61,438 nucleotides of DNA from an uncultured Eubacteriales bacterium. Lineage in GTDB: Bacteria > Bacillota > Clostridia > Oscillospirales > Acutalibacteraceae. The translations under genes were made by a program, and so were the position numbers. The stretch is taken from the NCBI GenBank assembly GCA_934456435.1, contig CAKSHH010000014.1:1-61438 (forward strand), written 5' to 3'. Shown one piece after another: positions 50,262-58,352 of the stretch (the first letter of the stretch is position 1; every line of letters starts with the position of its first letter). The notes below the pieces were generated by a model that saw nothing but the letters and a program-made list of their open reading frames with translations, had not been told where the DNA came from and did no database searches.

Positions 50262-50965
50262 TGCAGATATTGAAATGCGAAAATGTGAATATGAGCTATG
50301 ATTCGACCAAGGCGGTCAACAATGTCAGCTTCAGCGTCGAAGAGGGCGATTTCCTGTGCATAGTCGGAGAGAACGGCGCCGGAAAAAGCACCCTGCTCAA
50401 AGGCATACTCGGCTTGCAGAAAATTTCATCGGGCAAGGTTACCTTTGACGGAATTGATAAGAGCGAAATAGGATATCTTCCGCAGAAAACACAGGTTCAG
50501 AAGGACTTTCCCGCAGGCGTAAAAGAGGTTGTTCTCAGCGGCAGGCTCGGCGGCAAAAGCAAGCTGTTCTATACCGCCGAGGACAGAAGAATTGCCCGTG
50601 AAAATATGGATATGATGAAAATCAATTCGATAAAGAATAAGTCGTTTAACGAGCTTTCGGGCGGTCAGCAGCAGAGGGTTCTGCTCGCAAGGGCGCTGTG
50701 CGCGACGGACAGACTTTTGCTTTTGGACGAGCCGACAACGGGACTGGATCCGTTCGTTACCGAGGATATGTATCGGCTGATAAATCATTTGAATAAGGAA
50801 CACGGAGTAACTGTTATAATGGTAACGCACGACATAAAAAGCTCGGTTCGGTATGCGAACAAAATTCTTTGTATGGAGCACGACGGCGACTTCTTCGGCA
50901 CAACCGAGGAATACCTGAAAACACCGGCCGCAAGGAGAATACTCGGAGGTGAGCCGAATGATTGA
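50261..50965 (+). CDS. znuC: Zinc/manganese ABC importer, ATPase subunit
   Basis: 234 aa. Walker A is GENGAGKST, the signature is ELSGGQQQRVLLARALC and Walker B is LLLLDEPTTGLDP, followed by the switch His in VTHDIKSS. It powers import by the ZnuA-like protein and the permease at 50958. The start overlaps the stop of the binding-protein gene, and its end overlaps the permease start by 8 bp, so all three are translationally coupled. Confidence 0.95.
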   Translation: MQILKCENVNMSYDSTKAVNNVSFSVEEGDFLCIVGENGAGKSTLLKGILGLQKISSGKVTFDGIDKSEIGYLPQKTQVQKDFPAGVKEVVLSGRLGGKSKLFYTAEDRRIARENMDMMKINSIKNKSFNELSGGQQQRVLLARALCATDRLLLLDEPTTGLDPFVTEDMYRLINHLNKEHGVTVIMVTHDIKSSVRYANKILCMEHDGDFFGTTEEYLKTPAARRILGGEPND

Positions 50966-51782
50966 TATGTTTGTTCAAATGTTTTCGTATGCGTTTATGC
51001 GCCGCGCAATAATCGTCGGCGTTCTGGTGGCGCTCTGTGCCGCTCTCCTCGGAGTTACGCTTGTACTCAAACGCTATTCAATGATTGGCGACGGACTCTC
51101 CCACGTCGGCTTCGGCGCTCTGTGTGTTGCGCTGGCGATGAATGTCGCTCCGCTGGCAATTTCTGTGCCTGTGGTAATTATTTCGGCGTTTCTTCTGCTG
51201 CGGATAAGCGACAACAGCAAGATCAAGGGCGACGCTGCAATAGCGCTGATATCAAGCACCGCGCTTGCGGTGGGAATCCTTGTCACGTCAATGACAACGG
51301 GTCTTAACTCGGATGTCAACGGCTATATGTTCGGCAGTATACTTGCAATGAGCAGCACGGATGTTGTCATAAGCATTATTCTTTCGGCTGCCGTGCTTGT
51401 GCTGTATTGTGTGTTCTACAACAAGATCTTTTCGGTCACATTTGACGAAAGCTTTGCCGCGGCGACCGGCACAAAAACGGGAATGTATAACACGCTGATC
51501 GCTTTGCTCACCGCAATAACGGTTGTTATCGGAATGAGGATAATGGGCGCAATGCTGATTTCAAGCCTTGTGATTTTCCCTGCGCTGACGGCAATGCGCG
51601 TGTGCAAAACCTTCCGCAAGGTAGTAATTGTGTCGGCAATTGTATCCGTGATATGCTTTTTCATCGGACTGTTTGTTTCGTTTGCTTTTTCTATGCCGGC
51701 AGGCGCGAGCGTTGTTGCGGTCAATGCGATTATGTTTGCTGTTTTTTCGGCGGCGGGAATCATAAAAAGCAAGAAAGCATAA
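50958..51782 (+). CDS. znuB: Zinc/manganese ABC importer, permease subunit
   Basis: 274 aa from the ATG at 50958, with GGAGG eight bases upstream; the GTG at 50949 is in frame but lies in that ribosome site. It has about eight helices of the ABC-3 (ZnuB/TroC) family, with MIGDGLSHVGFGALCVAL and GAMLISSLVIFPALTAMRV as typical segments, the latter near the ATPase-contact loop. It completes the regulator-binding protein-ATPase-permease operon. Confidence 0.94.
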   Translation: MIDMFVQMFSYAFMRRAIIVGVLVALCAALLGVTLVLKRYSMIGDGLSHVGFGALCVALAMNVAPLAISVPVVIISAFLLLRISDNSKIKGDAAIALISSTALAVGILVTSMTTGLNSDVNGYMFGSILAMSSTDVVISIILSAAVLVLYCVFYNKIFSVTFDESFAAATGTKTGMYNTLIALLTAITVVIGMRIMGAMLISSLVIFPALTAMRVCKTFRKVVIVSAIVSVICFFIGLFVSFAFSMPAGASVVAVNAIMFAVFSAAGIIKSKKA

Positions 51783-51803
51783 GATAATTTATGAGGTGAT
51801 TTT

Positions 51804-52292
51804 ATGACAATAAAGGAATTAAAGGAGAATCCCGTCAAGCTCATTGCGGACGACTGGGCGCTCGTGAGCGCGGGAACGCCCGAAAAGTGGAATACCTTGA
51901 CCGTGAGTTGGGGCGGAATCGGCGAGCTCTGGGGCAGGGACGTGGCGTTCATTTTCATCCGTCCGCAGAGATATACGAAAAAATTTATTGACGAACAGGA
52001 TTATTTCACAATAAGCTTTTTTGACCCCGAATACAAGGATATGCTCAGGCTGTGCGGCAGAATTTCCGGCAGGGACTGCGACAAGATAAAGGAAGCCGGA
52101 CTCAGCCTTGCAACCGACGGGGAGGCGGTTTATCCTGCCGAGGCAAGGCTGATAATCAAGTGCAGGAAAATTGCGGTTCAGAATATGGACAATACGGGAT
52201 TTCTTGACAAGTCCATTGAGAAGAATTATCCTGCGTCGGATTACCATGTCATCTATGTCGGCGAAATCGAAAAAGTTATCGAAAAAAAGTAA
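51804..52292 (+). CDS. Flavin reductase-like FMN-binding protein
   Basis: 162 aa with GAGGTGAT before the ATG. WALVSAGTPEKWNTLTVSWGGIGELWGRD (shown here as NTLTVSWGGIGELWG) and FIRPQRYTKKFIDEQDYFTI are typical of the small split-barrel flavin reductase-like family in anaerobes. FMN is bound at the dimer interface, and some members reduce flavin with NAD(P)H. It lies 21 bp after the importer operon and may be read through from it. Substrate and partner are unknown. Confidence 0.87.
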   Translation: MTIKELKENPVKLIADDWALVSAGTPEKWNTLTVSWGGIGELWGRDVAFIFIRPQRYTKKFIDEQDYFTISFFDPEYKDMLRLCGRISGRDCDKIKEAGLSLATDGEAVYPAEARLIIKCRKIAVQNMDNTGFLDKSIEKNYPASDYHVIYVGEIEKVIEKK

Positions 52293-52310
52293 AAAACTTT
52301 TAAAAAATGC

Positions 52311-52339
52311 TTGACAAATCGGCAGGTACGGTATATAAT
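52311..52339 (+). promoter_or_regulatory. Perfect-consensus sigma-A promoter of the 5S rRNA gene
   Basis: TTGACA (52311-52316), exactly 17 bases, TATAAT (52334-52339). This is a full match to consensus and fits a strongly expressed stable RNA about 30 bases downstream. Confidence 0.93.
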
Positions 52340-52374
52340 AAGCAAGTCGCTTGGGAACAATAGTTCCCAACACA

Positions 52375-52490
52375 GTCGGTGTTTATGGCGAAGAGGGTCC
52401 ACCCGTTCCCATCCCGAACACGGTAGTTAAGCTCTTCCGCGCTGACAATACTCGGCGGGCAGCCGCCCGGGAAGATAAGGCGACGCCGAC
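52375..52490 (+). rRNA. rrf: 5S ribosomal RNA
   Basis: About 116 nt. The first bases GTCGGTG pair with the last CGCCGAC. The universally conserved loop runs through CACCCGTTCCCATCCCGAAC and then ACGGTAGTTAAGCTCTTC, which is diagnostic for bacterial 5S. No 16S or 23S gene lies within the window on either side, so this copy is solitary. It has its own perfect promoter and two terminator hairpins. Exact ends are set by the stem and may be off by a base or two. Confidence 0.93.
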
Positions 52491-52496
52491 ATCATC

Positions 52497-52567
52497 AAAC
52501 AGTCGTTTTCGTAACGGCTGTTTTGCTTTCACGGATCCTGTCAACAGACGGGGTCTGTTTTTTTCAA
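52497..52567 (+). terminator. Tandem terminators after the 5S rRNA gene
   Basis: First hairpin: AAACAGTCGTT (52497-52507) with AACGGCTGTTT (52513-52523), one G-U pair. Second hairpin: ACAGAC (52544-52549) with GTCTGT (52553-52558), followed by seven T. Two in a row fit a strong RNA promoter that must be stopped. Confidence 0.85.
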
Positions 52568-52594
52568 TAATATTGATTTTTATTAAAAAAACTG

Positions 52595-52623
52595 TTGCAA
52601 TTTAGTGAAAGCTGTGATACAAT
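52595..52623 (+). promoter_or_regulatory. Sigma-A promoter of rpmE
   Basis: TTGCAA (52595-52600), a 17-nt spacer and TACAAT (52618-52623), with transcription starting near 52630. Confidence 0.75.
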
Positions 52624-52659
52624 AGCTTTTGCGTGAATATATCGAAAGAGGTGAAACAC

Positions 52660-52863
52660 ATGAAGGAAGGAATCCATCCTAAGTACGAAGAGACAGTCGT
52701 TCGTTGTGCTTGCGGTAATGAGATAAAGACATGTTCAACTAAAAAAGATCTGCGTGTTGATATTTGCTCAAAATGCCACCCGTTCTTTACAGGTAAGCAG
52801 AAGCTTGTTGACACAGGCGGACGTGTTGACCGCTTCAATAAGCGTTTCAATTTGTCTAAATAA
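52660..52863 (+). CDS. rpmE: 50S ribosomal protein L31 (zinc-binding form)
   Basis: 67 aa from the ATG at 52660 with AGAGGTG six bases upstream; the GTG at 52633 is almost at the start of transcription. The sequence MKEGIHPKYEETVVRCACGN, then CSKCHPFFTGKQKLVDTGGR, is typical L31. The four Cys in CAC and CSKC make it the zinc-carrying (C+) type. The alternative form without Cys is used by many bacteria when zinc is short. No such copy is in the window, although a Zur-like regulator is nearby. Confidence 0.98.
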   Translation: MKEGIHPKYEETVVRCACGNEIKTCSTKKDLRVDICSKCHPFFTGKQKLVDTGGRVDRFNKRFNLSK

Positions 52864-52960
52864 TGATGAGAGAAAAGGCGGTGTGTTGAACACCGTCTTT
52901 TTTTGAGGTAATGCCGCGGTTACGGTGTGCGGCAGATTTGATTTGAAAGGGGTGATCGCC

Positions 52961-53578
52961 ACGGAGTACAGAACAATAGCGAAAGCGTCGAGCGACGAAT
53001 TTGTTGAGAAGAAGTCGCGGTTCATCGGCTATATCAAGCCTGTTACAACCCAGGAAGAGGCGGTTGCCTTTATCAACGAGATAAAATCGAAGCATTGGGA
53101 CGCAACGCACAACGTCTATGCCTATGTCCTCCGAGATGGACAGACCAGGCGCTATTCCGACGACGGCGAGCCTCAGGGCACGGCAGGAATCCCTGTTCTT
53201 GATGTCCTCCTCAAAGAGGAACTGACTGACTGTGTTGTTGTTGCAACGCGGTATTTCGGAGGCACGCTCCTCGGCACGGGCGGACTGGTGAGAGCATACT
53301 CCCACACGGCGAAAATTGCCGTTGACGCAGGCGGAATCATCACTATGAAGCTCTGCAAGGTTTTGAAGGTCTGCTGTGATTACAATTTTTACGGAAGACT
53401 CAACTCTCTTATTCCCGAATGTGGAGGAATAGTCTGCGATTTCGATTTTGCCGACACGGTCACAGTCACTTTGAAAATGCCGGTTGACAATGCCGACGAT
53501 TTTGAACGAAAGCTTGTCGATTTAAGTCTCGGAAAGTTCTCCGCCGAAGAAATCGGGGAGGAATTTGAGAATTTTTAA
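52961..53578 (+). CDS. YigZ/IMPACT family protein, start codon uncertain
   Basis: About 205 aa. EFVEKKSRFIGYIKPV, SKHWDATHNVYAYVLRDG, RYSDDGEPQGTAGIPVLDVL and RYFGGTLLGTGGLVRAYSHT are hallmarks of the YigZ (UPF0029/IMPACT) family, with a C-terminal DUF1949 ferredoxin-like domain. Related proteins affect translation or stress responses, but the bacterial role is not settled. Homologues start a residue or two before EYRT. Here the only ribosome site, AAAGGGG (52946-52952), is eight bases before an ACG at 52961, and no ATG is near. In-frame GTG at 52952 and 52925 and TTG at 52943 lie inside or before that site. I give the ACG as the position best placed, without certainty. Confidence 0.8.
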   Translation, partial: TEYRTIAKASSDEFVEKKSRFIGYIKPVTTQEEAVAFINEIKSKHWDATHNVYAYVLRDGQTRRYSDDGEPQGTAGIPVLDVLLKEELTDCVVVATRYFGGTLLGTGGLVRAYSHTAKIAVDAGGIITMKLCKVLKVCCDYNFYGRLNSLIPECGGIVCDFDFADTVTVTLKMPVDNADDFERKLVDLSLGKFSAEEIGEEFENF

Positions 53579-53645
53579 AAATATTTAAAGGAAAAAGACG
53601 AAAAACGGAGTATATATTTATTGAGTAAGTCGGGAGGTGCATTGT

Positions 53646-54650
53646 ATGGAAAAGACCGTCAGAGAAAAGCTGTGCGAAAACGAGCATCTTATTCTCAGCA
53701 AGAATGCCTGCTTCTCCGACGAAAGCAAGGGACGGCTTGTCTACGAGCCCGAAACCGAGCTGAGAACCTGTTTTCAGCACGACCGCGACAGGGTCATACA
53801 TTGCAACTCGTTCCGTCGGCTGAAGCACAAAACGCAGGTTTTTCTTTCGCCGCAGGGCGATTATTACCGAACCCGACTGACGCATACTCTTGAGGTTGCT
53901 CAGATCGCAAGAACCATTGCGGTATGCCTTGGTCTTAACGAAACGCTGACCGAAGCGATAGCCCTCGGACACGACCTCGGTCATACACCGTTCGGTCATG
54001 CAGGTGAGCGAGCGCTCAACAGCGTTTGCTACGGTGGCTTCCGCCACTATGAGCAGAGCGTCAGAGTCGTTGACGTGATTGAAAAAGAGGGCAAGGGCCT
54101 CAACCTCACACTTGAAGTGAGAAACGGAATCGAACGCCACACCAACGGCAAGGAGGCGGACACCCTTGAGGGCAGAATCGTACGGCTTGCCGACAGGATA
54201 GCGTATATAAACCACGACATTGACGACGCGATTCACGCAGGGGTTATGAAGGAGGAGGACATTCCGTCCGACATTCGCGACGCGCTCGGCTATTCAAAGG
54301 GTCAGCGCATTGACAGGCTCGTGAAATCCGTTGTCAGCAACAGTAAAAACGATATTATTCTCGGCGAGGACTGTGCGGACGCTTTCGCAACACTCCACAC
54401 ATTTATGTTCGACCGAGTTTACACCAATCCGGCTTGCAAGAGCGAGGAAACAAAAGCCGTCGAGATGATAAAGTGGCTGTATGAATACTACCTGAATCAC
54501 CCCGATGAGATGCCGGAATTATACATAAAAATCAGCGAGCGCGAGGGAGTGGAGCGTGCGGTCTGCGACTATGTTGCAGGAATGACGGACAGGTTTGCCG
54601 TCAGCACATTTGAAGAGCTCTTTGTCCCCAATTCGTGGATGCTGGTGTGA
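53646..54650 (+). CDS. dgt: dGTPase-like HD-domain triphosphohydrolase
   Basis: 334 aa from the ATG at 53646 with GGGAGGTG upstream. The HD-domain motifs are RDRVIHCNSFRRLKHKTQVF, TRLTHTLEVAQIART, AIALGHDLGHTPFGHAGE and RIVRLADRIAYINHDIDDA, as in the dGTP triphosphohydrolase family that breaks dNTPs to nucleoside and triphosphate. It is the type lacking the long insert of the E. coli enzyme. It precedes dnaG by 22 bp, the order seen in many Clostridia, which links nucleotide pools with replication. Confidence 0.93.
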   Translation: MEKTVREKLCENEHLILSKNACFSDESKGRLVYEPETELRTCFQHDRDRVIHCNSFRRLKHKTQVFLSPQGDYYRTRLTHTLEVAQIARTIAVCLGLNETLTEAIALGHDLGHTPFGHAGERALNSVCYGGFRHYEQSVRVVDVIEKEGKGLNLTLEVRNGIERHTNGKEADTLEGRIVRLADRIAYINHDIDDAIHAGVMKEEDIPSDIRDALGYSKGQRIDRLVKSVVSNSKNDIILGEDCADAFATLHTFMFDRVYTNPACKSEETKAVEMIKWLYEYYLNHPDEMPELYIKISEREGVERAVCDYVAGMTDRFAVSTFEELFVPNSWMLV

Positions 54651-54672
54651 TACTAAAAAGGAGGTTGATTAT

Positions 54673-56433
54673 ATGGCAATAAGCGATGAGTTTCTTAATG
54701 AACTGCGTTCAAGAACCGATATCGAAAGCCTTATTTCTCAGTATGTCAACCTTTCCAAAAGGGGCAGAAATCCCAAGGGACTTTGCCCGTTCCACAACGA
54801 AAAAACACCGTCATTTACCGTCTATCCGGAGAGCCAGTCGTTTTACTGCTTCGGTTGCGGTGCAGGCGGCGATGCAATAACCTTTATGCGGCGAATCGAG
54901 AATCTTGACTATGTCGAGGCGGTCAAACAGCTTGCCGACAGGGCAGGAATGAGAATGCCTGACGAGGGGTACGACGATACCCTTGCAAAGCACCGTCAGC
55001 GCATATTGGCGGCAAACCGTGAGGCGGCAAGATTTTTCCACCAGACAATGATGTCGCCGCAGGGCAAGGTCGGACTTGACTATTTCGCAGGAAAGCGTCG
55101 GCTTTCAATGCAGACGATAAAGCACTTCGGACTCGGCTATGCGCCCGATTCGTGGGACGCGCTGCTGAGATATATGCACACAAAGGGCTTCACAAATCAG
55201 GAGCTTTACGACGCGAATCTCGTCAGGAGAAGCGACAAGGACGGCAAGGTCAGGTATTACGACAATTTCAGACACCGCGCAATGGTGCCGATAATCGACC
55301 TCAGGGGAAATGTTATCGCTTTTGGCGGACGAGTTCTTGACGATTCAAAGCCGAAGTATATCAACACCTCGGACACACTTGTCTACAAAAAGAGCAACGG
55401 CGTTTTTGCGCTGAACTTTGCGAAGAACGGCAACCCCGACAGCCTTATAATCTGCGAGGGATATATGGACGTTATCGCTCTGCATCAGGCGGGCTTCACT
55501 AATTCAATTGCCTGTCTCGGAACGGCTCTCACACAGGAGCAGGCGCGGCTGGTTGCACGTTACACCAATGAGGTTATATTATCCTACGATTCCGATGAAG
55601 CCGGACAAAAGGCGACAAAGCGCGCGATAGGCATCTTCGGTCAGACGGGACTGAAAATAAGGGTTCTGAAGCTTATGGGCGGCAAGGATCCCGACGAAAT
55701 TATAAAAAATTACGGCAGGGAGAAGTTTCAGAATCTTCTCGACGGAGCCGCAAACGATATTGAATACGGAATTTTGCGTGAACGCGACAAATATGATATG
55801 GACTCTATTGACGGCAAGTCGAAATTCCTGACCGCCGTTGCCGAGATCCTTTCAACGGGAAATTCGATTGAACAGGATATGTACGCGGCGAAGCTGGCAG
55901 GTGAAATGTCGGTCAGCAAGGACGCGATAATGCAGGAAATCAGGAGGGCATACAAGCGCCGAATGAGGTCGCAGAGCAAGGAACAGTTTAACGAAATTGT
56001 GCGCGACACGGTTATGCCGAAGGACGCGGTGAACCCTGAACGCTCAAAGCATCTTCAGGCGGCAAAGGCGGAGGAAACCCTCATTGCGACGATAATGCAA
56101 AACCCCGATTTTTATAATAAAATAAAAGAAAAGGTCAGCGATGATCTTTTTGTTACGGATTTTAACCGCCGCGTTTGGTCTGCTGTTTCACAGCGGCTTG
56201 ACAGCGGCAGAGGTACCGACCTTTCGCTTCTTTCTTCGGAATTCAACCCTGAGGAGATGGGCAGAATAGCGCGGTTCGCCTCGATGAGAGACCGGCTCAG
56301 CAACACCGTCGCTGAATGTGACGATTGTATAAAAGTTCTTGAAAAAGAAAAAAATAAGATGTCTGTTTCCGATGCGTCGCAGTTGAGCGACGATGAGTTC
56401 AGAAATCTTTTCAAAAACCGAAACGGAAGTTAA
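54673..56433 (+). CDS. dnaG: DNA primase DnaG
   Basis: 586 aa from the ATG at 54673 with AAGGAGG upstream; the frame is open earlier but overlaps dgt. The zinc ribbon is GLCPFHNEKTPSF..FYCFGCGAGGD (CxxH..CxxC). The TOPRIM/RNA-polymerase core follows, with EGYMDVIALHQAGF and SYDSDEAGQKA carrying the metal-binding acids. The C-terminal helicase-binding domain is about 430-586. It makes the RNA primers for lagging-strand synthesis. It forms the macromolecular synthesis operon with rpoD, 15 bp downstream. Confidence 0.98.
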   Translation: MAISDEFLNELRSRTDIESLISQYVNLSKRGRNPKGLCPFHNEKTPSFTVYPESQSFYCFGCGAGGDAITFMRRIENLDYVEAVKQLADRAGMRMPDEGYDDTLAKHRQRILAANREAARFFHQTMMSPQGKVGLDYFAGKRRLSMQTIKHFGLGYAPDSWDALLRYMHTKGFTNQELYDANLVRRSDKDGKVRYYDNFRHRAMVPIIDLRGNVIAFGGRVLDDSKPKYINTSDTLVYKKSNGVFALNFAKNGNPDSLIICEGYMDVIALHQAGFTNSIACLGTALTQEQARLVARYTNEVILSYDSDEAGQKATKRAIGIFGQTGLKIRVLKLMGGKDPDEIIKNYGREKFQNLLDGAANDIEYGILRERDKYDMDSIDGKSKFLTAVAEILSTGNSIEQDMYAAKLAGEMSVSKDAIMQEIRRAYKRRMRSQSKEQFNEIVRDTVMPKDAVNPERSKHLQAAKAEETLIATIMQNPDFYNKIKEKVSDDLFVTDFNRRVWSAVSQRLDSGRGTDLSLLSSEFNPEEMGRIARFASMRDRLSNTVAECDDCIKVLEKEKNKMSVSDASQLSDDEFRNLFKNRNGS

Positions 56434-56448
56434 ACAAGGAGTAAAGCT

Positions 56449-57564
56449 ATGGAAAACAACGCAATTACAGCACCTTTGGACAAGAAAACCGTCCTCAAAA
56501 ACCTTATCGAAAAGGGTAAGGCGAACGGTAAGCTCACAACTCAGGATATCGACCAGGCAATTATTGAAATTGACCTTGATATCGAGGAGCTGGACAAGCT
56601 CTATGAAACGCTTGAAAACCAGAACATCGAGCTTGTTGACGACCTTTCCAACGTTGATCTTGAAAATGTTGATTTTGATATGGATATGCCGAAGTCGGCA
56701 GAGCTTTCAACGGAGGATGTTGACGACAAGAACCAGGGCGCAGACGATCCTGTCAAGGTCTACCTCAAGGAGATCGGACGTATTCCTCTTCTGACTGCCG
56801 AGGAGGAAATCGACCTTGCAATGAGAATAAACGACAACGATGCCGCGGCAAAGAAGCGTCTTGCGGAGGCAAACCTCCGTCTTGTTGTTTCAATCGCCAA
56901 GAGATATGTCGGCAGAGGTATGCACTTCCTTGACCTCATTCAGGAGGGTAATCTCGGACTTATCAAGGCGGTTGACAAGTTCGACTACACCAAGGGCTTC
57001 AAGTTCTCGACTTATGCTACATGGTGGATTAGACAGGCTATCACAAGAGCCATTGCGGATCAGGCGAGAACCATCCGTATTCCCGTCCACATGGTCGAGA
57101 CGATCAACAAGGTAAAGAAAACAAACAGCCAGCTTCTCCACAAGAACGGCAGAGATCCGAGCGCGGAGGAAATTGCACAGGAGCTTTCGATGCCTGTCTC
57201 AAAGGTTCGCGAGATTCTTCGTGTTGCTCAGGAGCCCGTATCGCTTGAAACTCCCATCGGTGAGGAGGAGGACAGCCACCTCGGCGACTTCATTCCCGAT
57301 GATGACGCTCCGGCACCGGCAGACGCGGCGTCAATACTTCTTCTCAAGGAACAGCTTGACGATGTGCTTGAAACACTTACTCCTCGTGAAGCAAAGGTTT
57401 TGGCTCTCCGCTTCGGTCTTGAGGGCGGACACCCGCACACCCTTGAAGAGGTCGGCAAGGAATTTGACGTTACCCGTGAACGTATCCGTCAGATAGAGGC
57501 TAAGGCTCTCAGAAAGCTTCGTCATCCCAGCAGAAGCAAGAAGCTCAAGGATTTCCTTGATTGA
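56449..57564 (+). CDS. rpoD: RNA polymerase primary sigma factor RpoD/SigA
   Basis: 371 aa with AAGGAG before the ATG. Region 1.1-like N-terminus (to about 95) is followed by region 1.2 (DDPVKVYLKEIGRIPLL), region 2 with the -10 reading helix (FDYTKGFKFSTYATWWIRQA), region 3 (IRIPVHMVETINK) and region 4 with the -35 reading helix (TLEEVGKEFDVTRERIRQIE). It directs polymerase to the TTGACA/TATAAT promoters seen throughout this window. It is part of the dgt-dnaG-rpoD operon. The acidic stretch at 65-90 is long but normal for Clostridia. Confidence 0.98.
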   Translation: MENNAITAPLDKKTVLKNLIEKGKANGKLTTQDIDQAIIEIDLDIEELDKLYETLENQNIELVDDLSNVDLENVDFDMDMPKSAELSTEDVDDKNQGADDPVKVYLKEIGRIPLLTAEEEIDLAMRINDNDAAAKKRLAEANLRLVVSIAKRYVGRGMHFLDLIQEGNLGLIKAVDKFDYTKGFKFSTYATWWIRQAITRAIADQARTIRIPVHMVETINKVKKTNSQLLHKNGRDPSAEEIAQELSMPVSKVREILRVAQEPVSLETPIGEEEDSHLGDFIPDDDAPAPADAASILLLKEQLDDVLETLTPREAKVLALRFGLEGGHPHTLEEVGKEFDVTRERIRQIEAKALRKLRHPSRSKKLKDFLD

Positions 57565-57640
57565 TTATTGAAATACAACGCATTTAATTATGTCTCTCGC
57601 AAACGCCTTTTTGCATAGTATAAAATAGGCGGTGAGAAAA

Positions 57641-58264
57641 TTGAAGCGCAAAAGAAAAACGGCTCCGATCGTGACGGTGTTTCTTATCGTTGCGGTCGGA
57701 GTATTGCTTATATTGGCAGAAATGAGAGTGTCGAACGTCAGGAACGAACTGATGAGCTATGCGGCAAGAAATGCGGCTTCCGCGGCAGCGACGGTCGGCA
57801 TAGAGAAATCCCTCGAAACGGACAGGGTGAGGTATGCGGATCTGATAAAGTTCGGACGTGACGGCAACGGAAATATTGTGTCGGTCACAACCGACGCATA
57901 CTACCTTAATAAAATCGGCAACAATATCGGCGACGAGGTTGACAGGCAGATAAACGAAATGAAGTCCTATATACTCAGGATTCCTGTCGGCGTGCTTTTC
58001 AGCGAACAGTTTATCAACGGACGCGGGCCTAAGGTGCCGCTGATTTTTGTTATGACGGGCATAACCACAACGGATTTTGAGAATGAATTTACGGCGGCAG
58101 GCGTGAACCAGACGCACCACAGAATTATGATGAACATAAAAATCAACACATACGTTATCCATTCGGGAAACGTAACCGTTGTTCCGTACGAAACCAACGT
58201 GTGCATTGCCGAAAGCATTGTCGTCGGAATCACACCGCAAACTTTTGCGGAAATTATAAGATAA
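57641..58264 (+). CDS. yunB: Sporulation protein YunB
   Basis: 207 aa from TTG 57641, six bases after AGGCGGTGA; the GTG at 57632 is in frame but inside that site. One N-terminal membrane helix (about 10-30) is followed by an extracytoplasmic domain with SYAARNAASAA, NNIGDEVDRQINEMKSY, IRIPVGVLFSE-like (RIPVGVLFSEQFINGRGP) and VNQTHHRIMMNI. This is the YunB family, made in the mother cell of spore formers and needed for normal sporulation. Its presence suggests the organism can, or recently could, form endospores. CATAGTAT at about 57615 resembles a sigma-E -10 box, but the -35 match is poor. Confidence 0.88.
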   Translation: MKRKRKTAPIVTVFLIVAVGVLLILAEMRVSNVRNELMSYAARNAASAAATVGIEKSLETDRVRYADLIKFGRDGNGNIVSVTTDAYYLNKIGNNIGDEVDRQINEMKSYILRIPVGVLFSEQFINGRGPKVPLIFVMTGITTTDFENEFTAAGVNQTHHRIMMNIKINTYVIHSGNVTVVPYETNVCIAESIVVGITPQTFAEIIR

Positions 58265-58267
58265 AAG

Positions 58268-58296
58268 TTGTAAACGGTGCCCGAATTTGGTATAAT
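58268..58296 (+). promoter_or_regulatory. Sigma-A promoter of ligA
   Basis: TTGTAA (58268-58273), a 17-nt spacer and TATAAT (58291-58296). The start of transcription would be near 58303, so the TCTAAA-type repeat that follows lies in the leader RNA. Confidence 0.8.
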
Positions 58297-58302
58297 AATA
58301 AA

Positions 58303-58336
58303 AGTCTAAAATCTATTGTCTAAAATCTAAAGTCTA
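58303..58336 (+). repeat. TCTAAA-type repeat in the ligA leader
   Basis: GTCTAAAATCTATTG is followed by GTCTAAAATCTAAAGTCTA, two near copies in tandem. The second ends in the same TCTAAAGTCT as the inverted repeat before mutS (5011-5020). Confidence 0.65.
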
Positions 58337-58352
58337 TATGCGGAGTGCTGTT

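Noticed and set aside
52351..52605. Reading frame of 84 codons across the 5S rRNA
   Set aside because: It lies over a structural RNA and its terminators; the translation has no protein-like features.
57612..57625. Sigma-E promoter for yunB
   Set aside because: CATAGTAT resembles a sigma-E -10 box, as expected for a mother-cell gene, but no good -35 box is at the right distance, so it is not listed as a feature.
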